Source: Sipunculus nudus
Taxonomy: Eukaryota > Annelida > Sipuncula > Golfingiida > Sipunculidae
Reading direction: 5' to 3'
Length of the DNA stretch: 64,000 bases
Assembly (NCBI GenBank): GCA_026874595.1
Contig: CM049307.1
Coordinates: 6,717,579-6,781,578, forward strand
This document shows, piece by piece, positions 62,171-64,000 of the stretch (its first letter is position 1; the number at the start of each line of letters is the position of its first letter). The translations under genes and the position numbers were made by a program. The notes under the pieces are model-generated. The model had not been told where the DNA came from and ran no database searches. It saw nothing but the letters and a program-made list of their open reading frames with translations.

Positions 62171-62278
62171 TCAAGCCAGTGGTATGCAGTGTACTAGAGT
62201 GTAATCGCTTCACTCCTTGCCAGCTCTTTCTGTCTAGGTGAGCTGGGTCAGGCTGTCTGCAGTAGCTACCACACAGAG

Positions 62279-62299
62279 CTCTCTCTCTCTCTCTCTCTC
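62279..62299. repeat. (CT)n microsatellite
   Basis: About ten CT dinucleotides. Confidence 0.9.
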
Positions 62300-62383
62300 C
62301 ACCCCATTCTGTTGACAGACCTATACACTAATCAAGATGAATCTTATAATTTCACATTTTTCAGCAACCAGCAGTAACCACTG

Positions 62384-63606
62384 AGACTCCTCCCCACACC
62401 CACTCCTTTAATACACAGGACTAAAAAAAAATTAATCTTATAATTTCAATGTTAAATTCATTTTTTTGTTGAAACTTGAACTATTTTGAAATTAATCTTT
62501 TAAACAAAATAAAATTGTCAGGATTTGAATCCTAATATTAAAATGTGATAAGATAGTAGGATCTAATGTAAGTGCTCTTTGACATGTTAAGATTTAATAA
62601 GATATAAATACTTTGTAGCATTTCATTCATATCTCTCGGATATATGAATAACACTGTTAAAGTAAGTATCAAGAATATTTGGCAAACTTTCATGGTATTA
62701 ATTTTAAGCCCATATGGTCATATATTTTACTATTAAAAACTTAATTAAATTAAATTCACACTTTTTTGTTTATGAAATGCATCCTTTCATATAACACTCA
62801 GGCCCATTTTTTAGCTCAGGTGACTGTAAGTCATCTGAGCTATAGCCATCACTCTTTGTCCGTCGTCCGTCTGTCCGGCCATCCGGCCGTCTGTCCGTCT
62901 GTCTGTCCGTTAACCTGGCACAAATCGTAATCGCTGGACCTAGAATCTTGTAACTTTACATTCTAAGAGGTCCATGAAAAATCTCCTTGAAAACCAGACT
63001 CCTCCCCACACCCACTCCTTTAATACACAGGACTAAAAAAAAATTAATCTTATAATTTCAATGTTAAATTCATTTTTTGTTGAAACTTGAACTATTTTGA
63101 AATTAATCTTTTAAACAAAATAAAATTGTCAGGATTTGAATCCTAATATTAAAATGTGATAAGATAGTAGGATCTAATGTAAGTGCTCTTTGACATGTTA
63201 AGATTTAATAAGATATAAATACTTTGTAGCATTTCATTCATATCTCTCGGATATATGAATAACACTGTTAAAGTAAGTATCAAGAATATTTGGCAAACTT
63301 TCATGGTATTAATTTTAAGCCCATATGGTCATATATTTTACTATTAAAAACTTAATTAAATTAAATTCACACTTTTTTGTTTATGAAATGCATCCTTTCA
63401 TATAACACTCAGGCCCATTTTTTAGCTCAGGTGACTGTAAGTCATCTGAGCTATAGCCATCACTCTTTGTCCGTCGTCCGTCTGTCCGGCCGTCCGGCCG
63501 TCTGTCCGTCTGTCTGTCCGTTAACCTGGCACAAATCGTAATCGCTGGACCTAGAATCTTGTAACTTTACATTCTAAGAGGTCCATGAAAAATCTCCTTG
63601 AAAACC
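62384..63606. repeat. Tandem duplication of a 611-612 bp segment
   Basis: 62384-62995 and 62996-63606 are nearly identical. I noticed only one T-run length change (62461 against 63073) and one A/G change in the CCGGCC tract (62880 against 63491). Each unit carries an AGCTCAG hairpin (62812 and 63423). The 5' breakpoint joins ...AAAACC to AGACTCC. Confidence 0.95.
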
Positions 63607-63681
63607 AGAAATTAGGTCTCTGTTACCCATATCCTTCAAGCTATGGGGCCCCAAAGTACCCCACCAGTATTTTTCCATTTT

Positions 63682-64000
63682 TAGCTCAGCTGACTATAAG
63701 TCATCTGAGCTATAGTCATGGTCCATTGTCCGTCCGTCTGTCTGTCCGTCCGTCCGTCTGTCCGTCTCGATGTCCGTCCGTAAGACTGGCATGTTTCGAC
63801 ACCGTTGGACCTACGAATCTGAATTTCGGCATACAGTTAGATGTCCCCATAATCTCCTACCATGCCAAAAATTGGGTCAATAGGACTTCGTTCCTTTGAG
63901 ATATTAAGGAAAAACCTCATTTTTTTATTAGAAATCTATTTTCACACTTCAGGACTGCCTAATATCAAAACCACTCTTCTGGTTTTCTTCATATAAATAT
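63682..64000 (+). mobile_element. AGCTCAG-hairpin family copy, cut by the window edge
   Basis: Hairpin at 63682-63712, a GTCCGTCTG tract, then a body very close to the copy at 46238 (GACTGGCATGTTTCGACACC, GCATACAGTTAGATGTCCCC). Confidence 0.9.

Larger units (their letters stand above)
60637..64000 (+). other. DNAJB12/14 intron 3 (start)
   Basis: Begins GTAAGGTGATG and runs past the window edge. It contains ACATA-CAGCAAAC-type short repeats (about 60690-60820), a nested Helitron-like fragment in an AGCTCAG copy, a (CT)n tract (62279-62299) and a recent 611 bp tandem duplication. No exon was seen. Confidence 0.85.

Overview
This is an intron-containing, AT-rich animal nuclear sequence dominated by repeats. 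The protein families are metazoan: a UPAR/Ly6 GPI-anchored protein, a DNAJB12/14-type J-protein and a secreted single-VWC protein. The repeats include GTCCGTCTGTCCG-rich elements ending in GAGCTAAAAA and modular elements built on short core repeats. Together these suggest a lophotrochozoan, most likely a bivalve mollusc. That assignment is an inference, because no rRNA or mitochondrial marker is present. No bacterial, viral or CRISPR features were seen.

Layout. 1-1477: nothing recognised. 1478-12981: an 11.5 kb satellite array with a 52 bp unit (about 220 copies), which runs into decayed unit-like sequence and a transposon-like end near 13492. 13500-19450: no recognised gene, several microsatellites. 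19457-25055: a small two-exon gene for a secreted protein with one VWC domain. Its 5 kb intron carries a 40 bp minisatellite split by a 1.8 kb hAT element with a perfect 8 bp target duplication. A SINE-like fragment lies near the intron's 3' end. 27524-29095: a decayed non-LTR retrotransposon.

31320-41257 (minus strand) is a complete three-exon Ly6/uPAR gene of 144 codons. 41777 to beyond the right edge (plus strand) is the 5' half of a DNAJB12/14 gene: three exons and 163 codons, up to and including the HPD motif of the J domain. The two genes are head to head, with start codons 519 bp apart, so they probably share a promoter region. Splice phases agree at every junction in both genes.

The introns of these two genes hold most of the repeats. 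They contain two more hAT elements with 8 bp target duplications, several copies of an AGCTCAG-hairpin family, Helitron-like elements with a 3' hairpin, an 8-base spacer and CTAGT, and a CCGTAA-ended DNA transposon. They also contain an AP-endonuclease-like coding remnant and a near-identical 611 bp tandem duplication. A 12 bp palindrome, GGTGGCGCCACC, recurs exactly seven times across at least three repeat families.

I found no clear new biochemical system. The best leads are the palindrome and hairpin modules of the Helitron-like elements, the possible birth of the satellite from a transposon, and the inverted transposon arms that flank the shared promoter with matching intron phases.
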